Assembly: GCA_034359265.1 (NCBI GenBank)
Contig: CP136890.1
Span: 101,705,501 to 101,769,500 of the forward strand
Reading direction: 5' to 3'
DNA: 64,000 bases
Source of the DNA: Canna indica
Lineage: Eukaryota > Streptophyta > Magnoliopsida > Zingiberales > Cannaceae
Below are positions 52,824 to 64,000 of this stretch, piece by piece. The notes below the pieces were generated by a model. The model did no database searches and was not told the origin of the DNA. It worked only from the letters and a program-made list of their open reading frames with translations. The translations under genes were made by a program, and so were the position numbers. The stretch's first letter is position 1, and each line of letters starts with the position of its first letter.

Positions 52824-55800
52824 CTAGCAGTTAGTGATGACTTCATCAAGGTACATTTGAATACTGCTTAGCTCCTCTTCTAGCTTTTCTGATACATTAC
52901 ATGAGCAATCTTTGATGTCAGAGAGCATTGGACATCTATTATTATTCAACAGTTGGTTTAATTTTTGTTTTGTCAAATCGTGCTTAGATTTTACATCATC
53001 TAATTTTCTCAAATCCTGTTGCATTATTTCCTCGCATAATAGAATCTCACCTTCTTTCAAGTCCAACCCGAAGATACAGTCCTGGAGTTCAAGTAACAGC
53101 TTCCCAAGCTCAGACATCCCATCCTCTCGCATCTCACAAAGCATATTCTGCTCGTCTATCACCTGTTGCAGCCCGACTTCTGCTTGCTGTAGTGATTGTA
53201 GTCCACTACCTAAACCAGCTTCAGTAGCCTTGATCTTGGTATCAATTGCTTCAGCTTTCTTCACCAAGCTTGCAGTTTCTTTTTTAATGATAGCTAGCTG
53301 TTCCTGAAACTTCTTGATCTCAGCTGAGAGCTTGCTTCGCTCCTCCTCAGACTTTAAAAGCTCAGAGGCTTTACCAAAATTCATGGTCTTCTGCATTGAG
53401 ATGTCAGCATTATCCATATTATCAATTGCAAATAGCACTCTTTCAGTTTTCTGCCTTCGAGTTTCTGCATCATGGAGTTTAGACTTTAGACCATCTATAT
53501 TGTGCCTCAACTGAGATTCAGAATGCTTTGCCTTCAAAACTGCAGTGTAGATTTCGTCCTTATGAGTTTTAAGACATCTTAGTTCTTCTTTCTTTGGTTC
53601 AACATGTTCAGAGCATACATTTAGCCTTGTTCTAGCCCGAGCTTCTCTTTCTTCCCAATAGTTTGCCTTGGATGAAAAACTCAGGAGAGCTGATTTAAGA
53701 GCTAAAAATTTCTTGTCCAAGACTGTTTTTCTTTCCTTTAGCTGGGACTGAATGAGCTTAAGTTCCATGACCTCCTGCTGTTTAAACTTAATATCATGAT
53801 CCACTTCTTTTGCAATATCAGAAAGCTCATTGAACTCGGTTAAATTGCTCTCCAGCATTCCAAAGTATTTAACAGTCATGGATACTGAGGTAAGCTTATC
53901 TTGTACCAGCTCCAAACTGTTTCTCACTATATCTGCCATTTTGTCAGGTAATTCTATTTCCTGATTCTCACATCCCATTTCTTCATCCATTTCAACTAGG
54001 TTTTGTGGATATAAATTCTCTTCATTCGCTAAAGATGTTAGTGATTCAACCAAAGCAAGGATCGTTTCAGGCATTTTCTCAGGCACTTCTGCGAGATGTT
54101 CTGTCAGACTTTCATTTTCCTGATTCTGACAGTCCATTTCTTCTTCCAGTTCAACAGACTTTTGCGGGCTTATCCCTTCTTTGGTTGTGGATGTTGCACA
54201 TTCCATAGAAGCAAGGATTCTCTTCAAATCATCCCTTTCCTTCACGGCATTCTCAGGCACTTCTGCGAGATGTTCTGTCAGACTTTCATTTTCCTGATTC
54301 TGACAGTCCATTTCTTCTTCCAGTTCAACTGACTTTTGTGGGCATAAACTCTCTTCTTTGGCTGTGGATGTTGCACATTCCACAGAAGCAAGGATTCTCT
54401 TCAAATTATCCTTTTCCTTCATGGCATTCTCATATAAACCCATAAGTTTCTCATTTTCTTCATGCATTTCCCGAAGTTGGTGCTCAAGATTTTCGATATC
54501 CCTGATCTCAGAATAATGGAATTCGTGGTTTGACTCTTCTGATCTATTATCAGTAAATTCAGCAGAAATTCCATCTTGAACTTCAACATTATCAACTTTA
54601 GCAACATTTCCTGACTCATTGTTAGTACCCTGCACAAGTGCACATTCGTAGAGTTCAATCAGTTTGTTGTTGTCCTCAAGAAGAATATTAACTTTCAAAC
54701 GCAACTCCTCATTTTCCTTGGCCAATGCAATAGCTATTTCATGTGCTTCCACTTCTCGCTGACTAGCAACTGCAATTGCATCCACCATTGTTTTGAGTTC
54801 TAACTGATCCTCAGAAGACTTGTCTGTTCCTGACATTGCAACGCTATTCAATTGTTCTTGAGTAGATTTCCTTTGTTCTTCAAGCTGTGAGACTAACTCA
54901 TCTACACGCCTGTAAATTCCAGAGTTAGCACAATCAGTCACCGGAGTAAGATTTTTAAAGCACATCAAAAAAAAGTTACCACCATCTCTTTGAAGCCAGT
55001 GCTGGAAATAATTGCAATGAATACATGAGTATGTTCAAGTATTGATTATAATAAATAAATAGTAGTGACTATTCACATCCTCAATAGCATAACCTTAGCA
55101 AATAAATACGTCCAATAAGATTATTCTTAAGAGTAACTCAACTTGCTAGATTACAGGAATATGTCTACTAATTATTAATATAAACTTGCATAAAGCTAAA
55201 GAAAATTAGTTTGGATTCAAGTTGCAGTAAACCATCGACACTCAAAACTTCAATTTGGGTGGAGAAGTCTTTAGTAAAAGTACCTTTCCAACTTTTCTTT
55301 GGCTTCAAGGCAACTTGAAAGGTTTCTTCGCAGTGCTTCTATCTCCCTCTGATTTTGAATAGCCTACAATAAACCAGACAAGAAGATACATTCACGAAAC
55401 CAAAAAAATCATTACATTTGGAGCAAAGAATCGAACTATATTGATGGCTACAGTTCTAACCTGCAAACGGAGAAACTCATTTTCTTCATTTCCAAAAGCA
55501 TCCCAAGAAGATGATAGGTTCTGTTTTGCAGAAAAATAAAAATTAGAAAATATATTAACAAGAAAGTATATTTGAATTCACTTAAAACACGACATAGTTC
55601 ATTAAACCAAATTATTCTATGAGGTAGCTAATCATCAGATGGGAAAACAGCATGTGAAATTAGAATACTATGATGACCAATGACCAAGTTTTACCTAATG
55701 TTTTAACCTAAACACTTCAAAAACTAATTAGAAAATTTTTGTAGCAAGTTTTTAACCTGAATAAGATTTGTATCTTTTTCATGCATAAGTCTCCAATCCA

Positions 55801-58800
55801 GCGCCTCCAATAACTGCAAGTCCCACATGTTCTACGATCATCAACAAGAATGGAAATAATAACAACTTATTTTTGGAAGAAAGCATTGACACCTTATCTT
55901 GCAAAACAGTTATTTGTTCATTCATCATTTCCCTTTCACCTTCTTGGACAAACGACTGCAATCTGCATACATAAAAAATGGTAACTCAAGCTTACCAGAA
56001 AATTTATTTGAATTCAGTATGACTAAAGAATAACAATAACAAGGATAGCTAAAATAATTTTCATGAAATTGAGGAAAATAAGAGTGAATAGGAATAAACA
56101 AAGAAAACCTTCTGAGTTCTTCTTTGAGCTGCAGATTCTCCATGGCAAATCTAGTAACTTCTGGATTACGGTCAACCTGGTTGCGAAGAACATCTATTTC
56201 CTTCAAAAGGCATTCTTTCTCTTGGATAAGATGTGTTTCAGCTGATAATTTTCCAGAAGCGACTGCTTCCAACCTCTTAATATGTTCTTCACGAAACCGA
56301 AGTCTCATCTTTAGACTTCTTACTTCTTCCGTTCGTTGAGTAGCCTAGGTTTAATTGTATGTAGAAACAGTTAGATACATTCAAATAAATTAGTTTTTAA
56401 AACCTAAGAAAGATAAGAGTATACAAATTTATGGTCTTAAAATTATCATTATCTTTGGAATCTAGCAAGATTTAGGAAAATATCTGTAAAAATGCATATT
56501 CGGGCAAATCAATACCCAATTATGAAATTCTATATGTACATCAATATGGGTTTATTTATCTATCTAGAAAAATATCATATTATTTCTCTTACCAGCTCCT
56601 CTGCAGTTTGCTTTTCAGCAGTCAGAGCCTTTAATGCTGCTTCCTTATCCTTATCCCTTCTAAAAGCCGCCACAAGTGCAGCTTCATATTCCTTCCTCTG
56701 GAATTTATTCAAATATAAGCTAGCAGTACAAGATACGTGATTCAATTTGACCATCACATAGTAAGGTAACAAAAATTATCCAGAAGACTTGTTTCCAACA
56801 AACGCCAGTAACTAAATAAATAAAGAAACTAACTTTAACTGACAATGCAAAATTCTAAGTGCAAGAGGACACAAACCTGTGATAACCTTTTATCAATTGT
56901 TAGTGGACTGAATGATCCCTGATCCCCATCCCACTTGAAAGAGGCTGGAGTTCCAGGCAAACAAGCATTCAAGCTATCACTTTCAGCATTATCAGTTCCA
57001 ATATTCCCTAACCCTCGTAAGCGATTGACCTCTTTCTGCAGGTATTTAAGAAGTAATGTCGATCAAGTACGGACAAATTGTGAAGGAGCCTAATAATAAA
57101 ACAAAACAAGCACAAAAAAGATCCAACTCTAAATGTATACTTTATGTTAATTGTTAAATGCAACCAACAATTTTAGCATACAAGATACCAAGAAAATACA
57201 CAAAATGACGATTAGTACTGTTTGCATTTTCGTCATTAGCAGAAATTTTGAGCCTAAACGGGTAGCAAAATATCAAGCATTCCATTGACTTTTCTATGAA
57301 TAAGCATTGCAAACAATATAATGTAGTACCTTCAGTTGCTGAATCTGTAGACGCATGCTAAGAACATCGCCAGAAGCATCCTCATTTATGATTGCCTGCA
57401 GAAAGTAAAAATGAAAATAGTTTATGCTTTGACAAACGAAATAAATATCATTTAATGGTAAAATAGTTATTTGTATTACTTACATTATTCCTAATGTACT
57501 TGGCACGCTGTGCAAACTTAAGTGTGCTTAGTGTCTCCAACGTACAGCTAGACACACCAAAGTAAGAAAATACATCAGACATTAAATCAATCAAAAATAA
57601 CTTAAGGGATGAAGTAAAAACTTGCAGAAACAAGGTAACAAACCAATTTGATGGGCTTATATTTGCAATTATGGTGGTTTTGGAGTTGCCACCCAATGAG
57701 TCCTGAAAATAAAGAAATAGGAATAGCCATCAGAAGCTACGAATGAAAGCACATAACTAGTACAAAAACCTAGATACTAGTGAAACAAAATCTGAAACCA
57801 TTATGTGTTCTATATTAGTAAAAGATCGATAAGATTAGTAATAGTGAACTCACAATAGGTGAATCACAATAGTATTTTTCTTAAGTTATAATTGACATTG
57901 GCAGATTATGCCATATGCCTAATAAGCTGGGTAAATAGTAAATGCTTTAAAAAATAAAATAAAAACTTAATTGTGCACCATGTCAACTGCTGACATGGTA
58001 TAATACTATAATGAATGATAGAATAACGTTTCATGCGTTAACATGGCCAGATTATTTAATACAAAAAGAGCCATTCACACATGCGCATATCATGAGTCAA
58101 TACAATAATTTTAACGCAAAAGTACCAGGTAGATATATTTGTGGAAAAGTTGATGATTGTCATATTTGTTACAAACCCTGTAGTTTAGGATGTGTAATTT
58201 ATCACTTTGTTTTCTTAATGTAGTAAATTTAGACAATACATTTATATTCAGTTTCAGATGTCAAAGTTTGATATAGAGTTGATAGATTGTGATATTTTAC
58301 TTCGTCAGCACAATAATTACAGTTGTCTTAAAGAAACACAATTTGCATCACAGATAATTTGATCAGCCATAAAAATGATTGGATGATTTCAAGTGCCAAT
58401 TGCCAAATAACAATAAAATCATGATGTAATATTAGTATCTGTGTGATTAGGTCACTTGTGATTAGGCCACAAGACCAATGCATAATATGACATGAGGATA
58501 ACGATATTACATTAAACTTGTAGAGGCATAGCAATAATTGATAGGGAAAAAAAAACCATGAATGAAGTTCCACATATGAAGAAAAAAACTCGCTTCATTC
58601 CTTTTAATTCAATGGAAAATTTTTCTTTCATAAACATAGTTTTTTGCAAAATCCAGCAAACCTCAAATTTATTTTTGAGCTTTGAAAAGCAAAACCTCGC
58701 ATTGAAAATCTAGGTGGACATCATTTTATATAAGATTCCTTTTTACAAGATAATTTACCTGAAGAAGAAAAGTCAATTTTGAATCTCTGTAAGGTACATG

Positions 58801-61524
58801 AAGTGATTTCTTGTTGGATATGCTGACAAGGTTCATAATAACAAGTCTGAACGTACCAAAAAAAGGTGGAGTAAGATTAGGCGTGTCACTTTAAGAAACC
58901 AGAGAAAATCAAAAAATACTAACCCTAAAGTTGATAGCGATTTGTTAATGTTAGTAGCTTCCTTCAGTCTATCACCTTCAGCACCTGAGCTCTTCTGCCT
59001 GTGTTCATGAATCATGATTTCAGCAAGGTTAAAGAAAATTTAACAAAAATAATCTATAGCCTAAAAGAATGAAAAGTTTCATTGTTTTGGCAAACTTCTA
59101 GACATTTTTATTTACCTCTCTGACCCTGCCAAGTCTACAAGGTTAAGCCGAGCAAATCTATGATGATTAACACCTTGGACTTCCCACTGAAAAATTGAAA
59201 AACTTGCTGAGTTTAGTTAAATTAGTACTTCAAACAGTGTCAAAATTCATTAGTGGGCACTAAGAAATGCAATTCGTTACTCCTTTGCTTCCAATTTCGT
59301 AAGAAAAAGAATAGTACTGATTAAATAAATCTTACCTTACTTTCTATAACACAAGTGAAAACACTATGAGAACGGCTACTTGCTCTGTTCATGTTTGTGG
59401 CAGCTACCTTTCTGTTTGTTGATCCCTACAAAAGCATTATGATTAGAGGAATTTATCATACCACTTTGGCAAATGGCAACAGAGTACACAATAAAAAATA
59501 TAACCATATAGAAAAGATTAAAAAGCATTATGATTAGAGGAATTTATCATAACACTTTGGCAGCAAAATACACAATAAAAGATATAACCATATAGAAAAT
59601 ATTAACAAAGACAGTATGTGACTAAGGTTTCCAAATAATTTGTTTTGTTTTCTAGTAAGCACCTTGTAAAGGACTTTCATGCAAAGCTATCAAGTAAACA
59701 ACTTAAAGTAGAACATACATATGGGTGACTACATAGCCACCAAGATTTTCTGCTTCTTAGAACAGACCTGAACAAGATGTTGCATAACATCACGAGCACA
59801 TGAAACCTCAAATTCCGAAAGACTCTCAACGTGTACACCTTTCCTCAAATCTTCCCTTATCTGTCAGGAAACAGGAAGACCTTAACTCCTTTCAAATGTC
59901 ATATTATATATATATATATATGAAATAAATTTGAATATTTTGATAGATAACAAATTCTAATGAATCAAGCATTGATCTGTTCATAATTGTTCTAAAACCT
60001 AATATACAAGGTTAGTGAAATACACAAGAGTTCATTAATAAATGCAATTGAAAACAAGAGAAACATAATTACTACTTCCTCTCTTACTTGCAAATTTACA
60101 GAGTTTGGATTCAAAAGATCAAGTATTTGCTCATTGTATATTTCCAAAAATGAGCATTTACATGTAAACCTCAGCTTTTCATCTCTCCGAGCCTCTTTTT
60201 CCTATCAAAAACAATGGAGAAGTCAAACACTAATAAGAAAATTCTTTTGTGGAAGGAGAGAACTCAAACAACGATATGCAAAATAAAAACACACCTTTTG
60301 TATCCTTGAGAATAGATACTCAAAAACTCTAGGTGTCATCCCACAGTTAACACTATGTCTACGTGTTCCGCCTTCTATGTCTCCGAGCATCGTGTGTGTT
60401 TTTCCACTACCAGTCTGAAATGAAAATAAACAGGATCAAGGTTTTAGAACTGTTTGAGATCAAAATATTTTAGAACATTCCCCAGTCAGCACTACCACTA
60501 TAATCATGAAAGATTAAGAAAAATAGTAATTGATAGCTCTCCCTTTTCAAAATGGAGATAGCTAATTTCATTTTTATTATCTTTTCAGGGAAGCAAATAA
60601 TTTTCAGGGAAGAATAGAAGATTCAGTTTAAAACTGGTTGTATACAGATAAATAGTTCTCAAAGAGATAATTGGTGTAACTCACTTGGCCATACGCGAAC
60701 ATACAGCTGTTATAGCCTGCCACACAATTCTCGACCATTGGCACTCCAGCTACTTTGAAGAGTTTCTCCTGTTAAGAAACAGATAAATCACTTCAAACAG
60801 GATACGTCATGAAGGAGAAGTAAAAAAACTTGACATTGAGCAAAATCTTTACCTGTGTGATATGCTCATCAGCAATGAGATCAAATGTGAACCGGGACTC
60901 TGGATGTCCAGTCCAAGTAATAGTTTGGCAGCTGTCCTGTCTCACACATCTGTTATGTCCTTGCAGGGATATCTCCGCACTGCTAAGGGGTCGGATACGG
61001 ATGACAACCTACTCACAGCAAAGAAATAAGCACACAAAATCAGCAGATAGAATGACTACAGAAAATCCAATAATGAGAGAAAAAGGAAATAACTTTGAAT
61101 TGTTGAACTTTTATTAACTGTTTCCATTTGAAGGGCATGAATCAGTCAGAGTCAGGTGACAATTTAAAAGGAAAAAAAATCTTAGGATAAAACAAACTGT
61201 AGATAAGGTTTATTATCAAAATCTTAAGACGAAACAGATTCCAAATTTTGAATCTTTCAACAAGGAAAGCCTACGCAAGGAGATTCAATTTCTGAACAAA
61301 TTGAAACTTTCAACCATTCTTTCTCCAAATCCATCAGGTACCTGCACATTATGGTCCTTCCAGAATGAAGGGTCCTCCTGCAGCTCAAATCTCTGAGCCG
61401 GCAGGCCACCCGCGACGACCTCACGATCACTATTCCCGCCCACATCCTCCGCTTCGGAATCTGCCACTGGCTCTCGGAACCTGATCCGGCTTGCAGCGCT
61501 CCCAGGTTCGACGACCGCCGGCAT
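52824..61524 (-). CDS. Kinesin-like protein KIN-12E type (phragmoplast kinesin family)
   Basis: Twenty-one exons keep the frame and give about 1371 residues: 61342-61524, 60853-61008, 60685-60768, 60295-60414, 60088-60201, 59768-59860, 59336-59425, 59116-59186, 58924-58998, 58759-58846, 57644-57702, 57484-57547, 57330-57395, 56877-57035, 56593-56697, 56109-56344, 55893-55962, 55757-55813, 55461-55520, 55284-55363, 52824-54909. The N-terminal motor shows VVIRIRPL, P-loop GQTGSGKT (140-147), switch [11 protein letters not shown] (261-270), switch [10 protein letters not shown] (296-303) and [11 protein letters not shown] at its end (about 399). The rest is long coiled coil. The motor and the phrase [15 protein letters not shown] match plant KIN-12E/F (PAKRP group), plus-end-directed motors of dividing-cell arrays. 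An ATG at 61575 is an alternative start; [10 protein letters not shown] at 61524 fits the family better. The last exon holds a tandem 58-residue repeat. Confidence 0.93.
53940..54410 (-). repeat. In-frame tandem repeat in the kinesin tail (58-59 residues)
   Basis: The coiled-coil tail contains two nearly identical units (LKRILAS-ECATST ... [20 protein letters not shown]) and a third diverged one ([20 protein letters not shown]). The conserved 'ggcacttctgcgagatgtt' block recurs exactly 174 bases apart at 54082 and 54256. The length is a multiple of three, so the frame is kept. Confidence 0.88.
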
Positions 61525-61575
61525 TAGTGGGGCTAGAAGTACACAGGGAGAGCAGAGAATAGCAGCAGCGACCAA

Positions 61576-63278
61576 ATCTAGGGCACCGAGAAGGGATCGA
61601 GGAGGGAAAACTAGTTAGAAGACAAGGATCGGGAGATCAATTAGGGTTTGATTTGGAGATCGAAGTGGGATTTGTGGAGGTCGACTGTCGACAGCGACGG
61701 ACAGAGAGGCGGGGGGAGAGAGAAGGGGGGAAATGGAAGGCGCTGATGGAAAAGAAAGGGGAGAGGAGAGGGGAGCGTGGGATTTAAATGTGCCCCTATT
61801 TTTTATTGCTTTCATAATATTTTATTTCGATCGCACGGCCAATATGGAGTGAAATGGACGGTCCCGATGTGGAGAATTCAAATTTCGCGACCGTTCCGCG
61901 TTCCGGCTCGAGAGGTCCCCCCAGGGCATTTTAACCTTACACACCAATCGAGGAACTTGGGATCCTCCGGAATGTTAACTCATATCCAAATATGATCGGA
62001 CGGTCAATGAAATCTTCAAATTGCTGCACCGGTGGCCAGGATTTGAGTTGTAAGAGTTGGATTCAGATGTAATCGGAGGGGATCCGCACATCCTTGTAGC
62101 GGATTCAACGTAACGGGTGAGTAGAGCTGCAATCCCCGACTCCGGTTTCCAATTGGTCAAAACTTTACTCGAGGGACGTGAGTTAACCAGCCAAGTTAGG
62201 AAATTTGAGGTCCTATAAAGCTCTTGGTGAGAAGGGAAATTAGGAAATGATTCTGGTGGTCTGTTGACCTCAAAATGGAATTTAAAAATAATAATAGTAA
62301 TAATCAATTGAGACTTCAAGCAAATCTGCAAACAAATATTATCTCGATAATTACCTCAAATGTTTCTGCATTGAGGATGCATTTAGTACAACTAAAAATA
62401 TGATAAATTGATAATAGATAGGACAACACCCACAAAATATATTATAGTACATAACAAAAATAGTTCGATCTATCGTACAACTTATATATTCATCGTACCT
62501 TATTTTAATAACATGCTTGTTACTAAAATAGAATCTTAGAATGAAATTAACTTAACTGTATCATTTTTATAATATCAAATTTATCAAATTAATTAAATTT
62601 TTTAAATATGATGTAAATCGAATATATTATCAATTTTGTATTTTTTTGTTTTTATTTTTTTCTAATTCATGCACTAATCAAATATTGAATATTAATCCAC
62701 TATTTATCTTATCCTCCTTTTTAAGCAAGCATGTCCTGGGTCCTTATGGTATATTTGCTTCATATGATAAGGGTTATGATAAAAAAATAAATTAATATTC
62801 ATGTTTGTATAGTACGTGAATTAGAAAAAAATATGAATATAAGAATATATAATTAATATTATATGTACACCGAATTTAAAAAATTCATATTCAATCTTGC
62901 ATCATTTATTATCCAATCCAATTCTATCTTATCTAATAATGGTATGTTTGCTTAATAGGATAGAGAGTGATATGATATAAATTTATTTCATTTATTTGTT
63001 TAGTGCATGAATTAAAAATAAATAAATTTAATAAATTTAATATTATATCTGATGTATATTGAATTAAACAAACTATTATATGGTTCATTTTTGTTTGTTT
63101 TACTGGATAGGATATTACAATAAATGAAAGATAGTATTCGATATGATTTATTAAATCTAATGTTCATCAAATATAATATCAATTTTATATTATTTTGATT
63201 ACGTTCTCTTATAATTCACGCACTAAACAAATAATATATTAACTAATATCCATATCATAGGGTAAATCTATTGATTAT
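61576..63278. other. Kinesin promoter region and AT-rich intergenic DNA
   Basis: The part to about 61800 is GC-rich with GGGAGAGAGA-like purine runs and is the likely promoter and leader of the kinesin gene. No clear TATA box was seen. From 62380 to 63260 the DNA is very AT-rich and holds direct repeats of 'ggtatatttgcttcatatga' / 'ggtatgtttgcttaatagga', which resemble ends of nested MITEs. No gene is seen. Confidence 0.5.
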
Positions 63279-63326
63279 ATGAATCAAGTAAGTTCTTATT
63301 TGATTAAGTTAGGGTTTGGTGGTGCG

Positions 63327-64000
63327 ATGAAGGGCGATAACTTTTCGCACTCTAGGGCGACATTTCTCGTTGACGTTCGTCGACCGCCGCCGAACCCTCC
63401 CGACGCTCCCCCGTTGCTTCTCTCGTCTCCCTCTCTCCCCTGTGGGCCCCCTTCGCCGATCTCCGTTCCTCTTTCGCCAAATCTAAGTGTTTCCTCCGAA
63501 AACCCTAATCTTGGATCATCGTCAATGGATATCTCAGGTAACTCTTCCTTAACCCCTGTCTCTATTACTCCTTCTTCCAGTGTTTTGAAACGGGATATTT
63601 CCCTATTTTTTGATAAATCCAAAAACCCTAATTTGGATTCTTCGCCAATGGACTGTTCCGGCTCGAAAATTTTGGATTCTAACGAAAGTACTCCTTATGT
63701 TTCTCATCTTGTTTCAAGTTTCTCTAAAATCTTGGGCAAAAACAACAACCTTGTACCCTAGGGTTTCCCCAATTCCTACTAATACTTCTTCGTTGGCTTC
63801 GGTTTCTCAAAAAATTATGAATCCTTGCTCTAATGGTCTTATGATTTCTTCGATTTCCAAAGGAACCCCTACTGCTGATTCGGGTAAGGGACAGGGGAAA
63901 GCCCTCTTGGCCAAATCCAAAATCCCTCCTAGCAGTAAAGGATCTCCTAAATATTTCTTATGTTTTGACAAGTCTTTTACTTTAAATAGTTATTCTATAA
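63327..64000 (+). CDS. Unidentified Pro/Ser-rich frame, runs off the window
   Basis: From ATG 63327 (or 63279) a frame encodes a Pro/Ser-rich sequence (MKGDNFSHSRATFLVDVRRP, then Ser-Pro-rich blocks, with NPNLGSSSMDISG and NPNLDSSPMDCSG as a loose internal repeat). It stops at 63761. An overlapping frame shifted by one base is open from about 63727 (KSWAKTTTLYPRVSP) to the window end. Either a frameshift or an intron links them. The composition and the SWAK stretch recall the N-terminal part of plant LINE ORF1 proteins, but no diagnostic domain is visible in the window. A host gene cannot be excluded. Confidence 0.3.

Noticed and set aside
58011..58223. Frame of 70 codons with several cysteines inside a kinesin intron
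   Set aside because: It is on the opposite strand, inside a large intron, and matches no family. A chance frame is more likely.

Overview
The window is nuclear DNA of a flowering plant. The evidence is many-exon genes with GT-AG introns, plant-specific families (ABCG half-transporters, a GH3 glucan exohydrolase, a KIN-12-type kinesin, F-box proteins with a propeller-like tail), a Ty1/copia element primed by initiator-Met tRNA, a TRIM, several MITEs, and very AT-rich intergenic DNA. GC-rich first exons and an intronless GC-rich gene near the left end fit a non-grass monocot, but that is only a guess. No organellar, bacterial, CRISPR, rRNA or tRNA feature was recognised.

Left third (1-25 kb). 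A small uncharacterised intronless gene (minus) is followed by a complete but decayed copia retrotransposon (2710-8068, 5-bp target duplication, 372-bp LTRs). The retrotransposon sits 43 bp beyond the stop codon of the first of two ABCG22-like transporter genes (8112-13502 and 18979-23970, both minus). These two paralogues have the same ten-exon structure. They flank a six-exon GH3 beta-glucosidase gene (15429-17744, plus) whose first coding intron appears to be GC-AG. A TRIM retroelement and a possible MITE lie in introns of the second transporter. A retroposed fragment with 17-bp flanking repeats lies upstream of it.

Middle (25-35 kb). Two tandem intronless eIF1A genes (27211-27645 and 31693-32127) differ at two residues. 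Both keep a TGGGCC site, a TATA box and AGGGTTT motifs, so both look functional. A PIF/Harbinger-like element lies between them. The rest is AT-rich repeat-derived DNA.

Right half (35-61.5 kb). A complete 21-exon kinesin gene (52824-61524, minus; KIN-12E/PAKRP-like, about 1371 aa) adjoins an amplified F-box locus. There are four F-box copies, all minus: a pseudogene (35.2-36.5 kb), two intact genes (39587-40723 and 44760-45905) and a second pseudogene (50.4-51.5 kb). Two copies still carry truncated pieces of the kinesin gene on their promoter side. This shows that the amplified unit was 'F-box plus AT-rich spacer plus kinesin 3-prime end'. The units were later modified by a copia gag fragment, a hAT MITE with 8-bp target duplication, a Mutator-like MITE with a 10-bp target duplication, deletions, and probable gene conversion.

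The right end (61.6-64 kb) holds the kinesin promoter, AT-rich DNA and the start of an unidentified Pro/Ser-rich reading frame running off the window. No clearly novel system was found. The most instructive structure is the kinesin-linked F-box amplification. Splice sites were placed by eye, by keeping the reading frame and matching family sequences; they are not transcript-verified.
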